DNA of 6,820 nucleotides from Bog-473 sp035947875 (GTDB lineage: Bacteria; Actinomycetota; Acidimicrobiia; Acidimicrobiales; RAAP-2): positions 1-6,820 of the forward strand of contig DASZJQ010000136.1 in the NCBI GenBank assembly GCA_035947875.1, given 5' to 3'. The translations under genes and the position numbers were made by a program. Each line of letters starts with the position of its first letter. Position 1 is the first letter of the stretch. This document shows, piece after piece, positions 6,075 to 6,820 of this stretch. The notes beneath the pieces are model-generated. The model ran no database searches. It saw only the letters and a program-made list of their open reading frames with translations, and was not told where the DNA came from.

Positions 6075-6607
6075 GGTCGGCCGCGGGAGCCGTGCGCCGA
6101 GACCAATGATCGGGAAGTTCCGTCGGGGAACAGGGCCCATCGCATGGCCCAGTTGACCGGGAGGGCGAGGAGGGCGCTCGAGACGGCGACGACCGCCACG
6201 AGGTCGGTGAAATCGATCTGCACCATCTGCCGCTGTCCGAAGATTCCACCGAGCACGGCGAACAGCATGTCCGCTGCGACGCTCCCAATGACCGCGGCCA
6301 CCGGCAACAACCAGCCGGCCTCCCGGTCCACCGCCTTGGTGGCCGACCCGACGGCGTAGCCCAGGATGCACCCCACCAGGGCGGACAGGCCGAATGGCGT
6401 GGGCAGGATCAGGTCAAAGGCCAACCCGGACCAGAAGCCGGCAATGGCGCCCGTCTCGGGCCCATCGAGGATGGCCGCCGTGATGGGTACCAGCCAGAGC
6501 AGGTCCGGATGCACGCCATGGATGCGGATGGAGAGCATGAGCGTCGACTGGATGACGAGCAGGACCAACGTGACCAGGGCCAAGCGGAGGAGGGCCCGCC
6601 CGCTCAC
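6068..6607 (-). CDS. mreD: Rod shape-determining protein MreD
   Basis: MreD is an integral membrane protein of the elongasome, working with MreC, MreB, RodA and PBP2 in cell-wall elongation. The 179-residue product is almost wholly hydrophobic, with five or six likely membrane segments (about 5-25, 36-49, 52-67, 72-90, 98-120 and 134-156). MreD-like features are PDLLWLVPI (34-42), GAIAGFWSGLAFDLILPTPF (53-72) and GLSALVGCILGY (73-84). Length fits the family. I chose the GTG at 6607 because it makes a 4-nt GTGA overlap with the mreC stop and has GGGAG 8 nt upstream. A GTG at 6622 would add five residues but has no such support. The C-terminal tail (about 158-179) is hydrophilic and overlaps the start of mrdA, suggesting coupled translation. 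Confidence 0.92.
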   Translation of the reverse strand: MSGRALLRLALVTLVLLVIQSTLMLSIRIHGVHPDLLWLVPITAAILDGPETGAIAGFWSGLAFDLILPTPFGLSALVGCILGYAVGSATKAVDREAGWLLPVAAVIGSVAADMLFAVLGGIFGQRQMVQIDFTDLVAVVAVSSALLALPVNWAMRWALFPDGTSRSLVSAHGSRGRPW

Positions 6608-6820
6608 GGCGTCGGCTCCCACTGCACCACGTCCACGTAGGCCAGCGGACGGCTGAGATCGGCCTCCGGCGCCACGGTAATCGTCTCCTGGACCGCGCCG
6701 GGAGTGGTGTGGAAGGCCACGATCCGGGCCACCGGGATGCCGGGCGGGTAGGCCGACGCATCGAGACCACTGGTGAACATGACCTCGCCCTTGTGGACCG
6801 GCGTCCGGGGCGTCACCTGG
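6604..6820 (-). CDS. mreC: Rod shape-determining protein MreC, C-terminal end, cut by window edge
   Basis: MreC is a bitopic membrane protein whose extracytoplasmic beta-domain contacts PBP2 and stimulates the elongasome. Only the last 72 codons are visible; the frame is open to the right edge. The segment GEVMFTSGLDASAYPPGIPV matches the conserved MreC C-terminal motif (a G-x-VxTSGL stretch, then YPPGIPVG). It is followed by a beta-rich end (RIVAFHTTPGAVQETITVAP, ADLSRPLAYVDVVQW) that fits the last strands of the MreC core. The stop TGA overlaps the mreD GTG start, the normal mreC-mreD arrangement. The N-terminus, membrane segment and coiled coil are outside the window, as presumably is mreB. 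Confidence 0.88.
   Translation of the reverse strand, partial: QVTPRTPVHKGEVMFTSGLDASAYPPGIPVARIVAFHTTPGAVQETITVAPEADLSRPLAYVDVVQWEPTP
6616..6620 (-). promoter_or_regulatory. Ribosome binding site deciding the mreD start
   Basis: On the minus strand GGGAG (6620 to 6616) lies 8 nt before the GTG at 6607 and sits within the last codons of mreC. It favours the GTG at 6607 over the GTG at 6622, which would lie at the ribosome binding site itself. Confidence 0.55.

Noticed and set aside
6075..6371. In-frame upstream extension of mrdA by 99 codons
   Set aside because: It would overlap most of the second half of mreD in another frame; the extra sequence resembles no PBP, and the ATG at 6074 gives normal operon spacing.
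6608..6622. Alternative mreD start at the GTG at 6622
   Set aside because: It lacks a ribosome binding site, while the GTG at 6607 has GGGAG 8 nt upstream and a GTGA overlap with the mreC stop.

Overview
The window is a gapless piece of a high-G+C bacterial chromosome, roughly two-thirds G+C by eye with strong G/C preference at third codon positions. All six genes lie on the minus strand, so they are transcribed from right (6820) to left (1). Gene content and order resemble the mre / Rne-Rng / rplU neighbourhood of Actinobacteria. A deep-branching actinobacterium such as an Acidimicrobiia member is possible, but the lineage is an inference from style and synteny.

In transcription order the genes are: the 3' end of mreC (6604-6820, cut by the window edge); mreD (6068-6607); mrdA, a class B PBP2-type transpeptidase (3813-6074); a TIGR03960-type radical SAM protein (1840-3789); its partner, a TIGR03936/DUF2344 protein (999-1838); and the first 324 codons of an RNase E/G-family ribonuclease (1-974, cut by the other edge). 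Spacing is very tight: a 4-nt GTGA overlap, a 7-nt overlap, then gaps of 23, 1 and 24 nt. No terminator or promoter is evident inside, which suggests one polycistronic unit. No stretch over 300 bases lacks a gene. No tRNA, rRNA, CRISPR array or mobile element was seen.

The first three genes belong to the elongasome, which inserts lateral-wall peptidoglycan: MreC and MreD are the membrane scaffold and MrdA is the cross-linking enzyme. The usual next member, the RodA glycosyltransferase, is not in its customary place after mrdA. The last three genes form an association seen in many phyla (radical SAM, DUF2344, RNase E/G, commonly followed by rplU and rpmA). The role of the radical SAM pair is not established to my knowledge.

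The main points for a second look are: the missing rodA; two overlapping long perfect or near-perfect palindromes inside the radical SAM gene; a Thr/Pro/Ala-rich tail and an extracytoplasmic cysteine pair in MrdA; a small hairpin over the ribosome binding site of the ribonuclease gene; and a tandem 15-bp repeat at the start of the DUF2344 gene. I found no clearly new multi-gene system. The best candidate for undescribed biology is the radical SAM/DUF2344 pair next to the ribonuclease.
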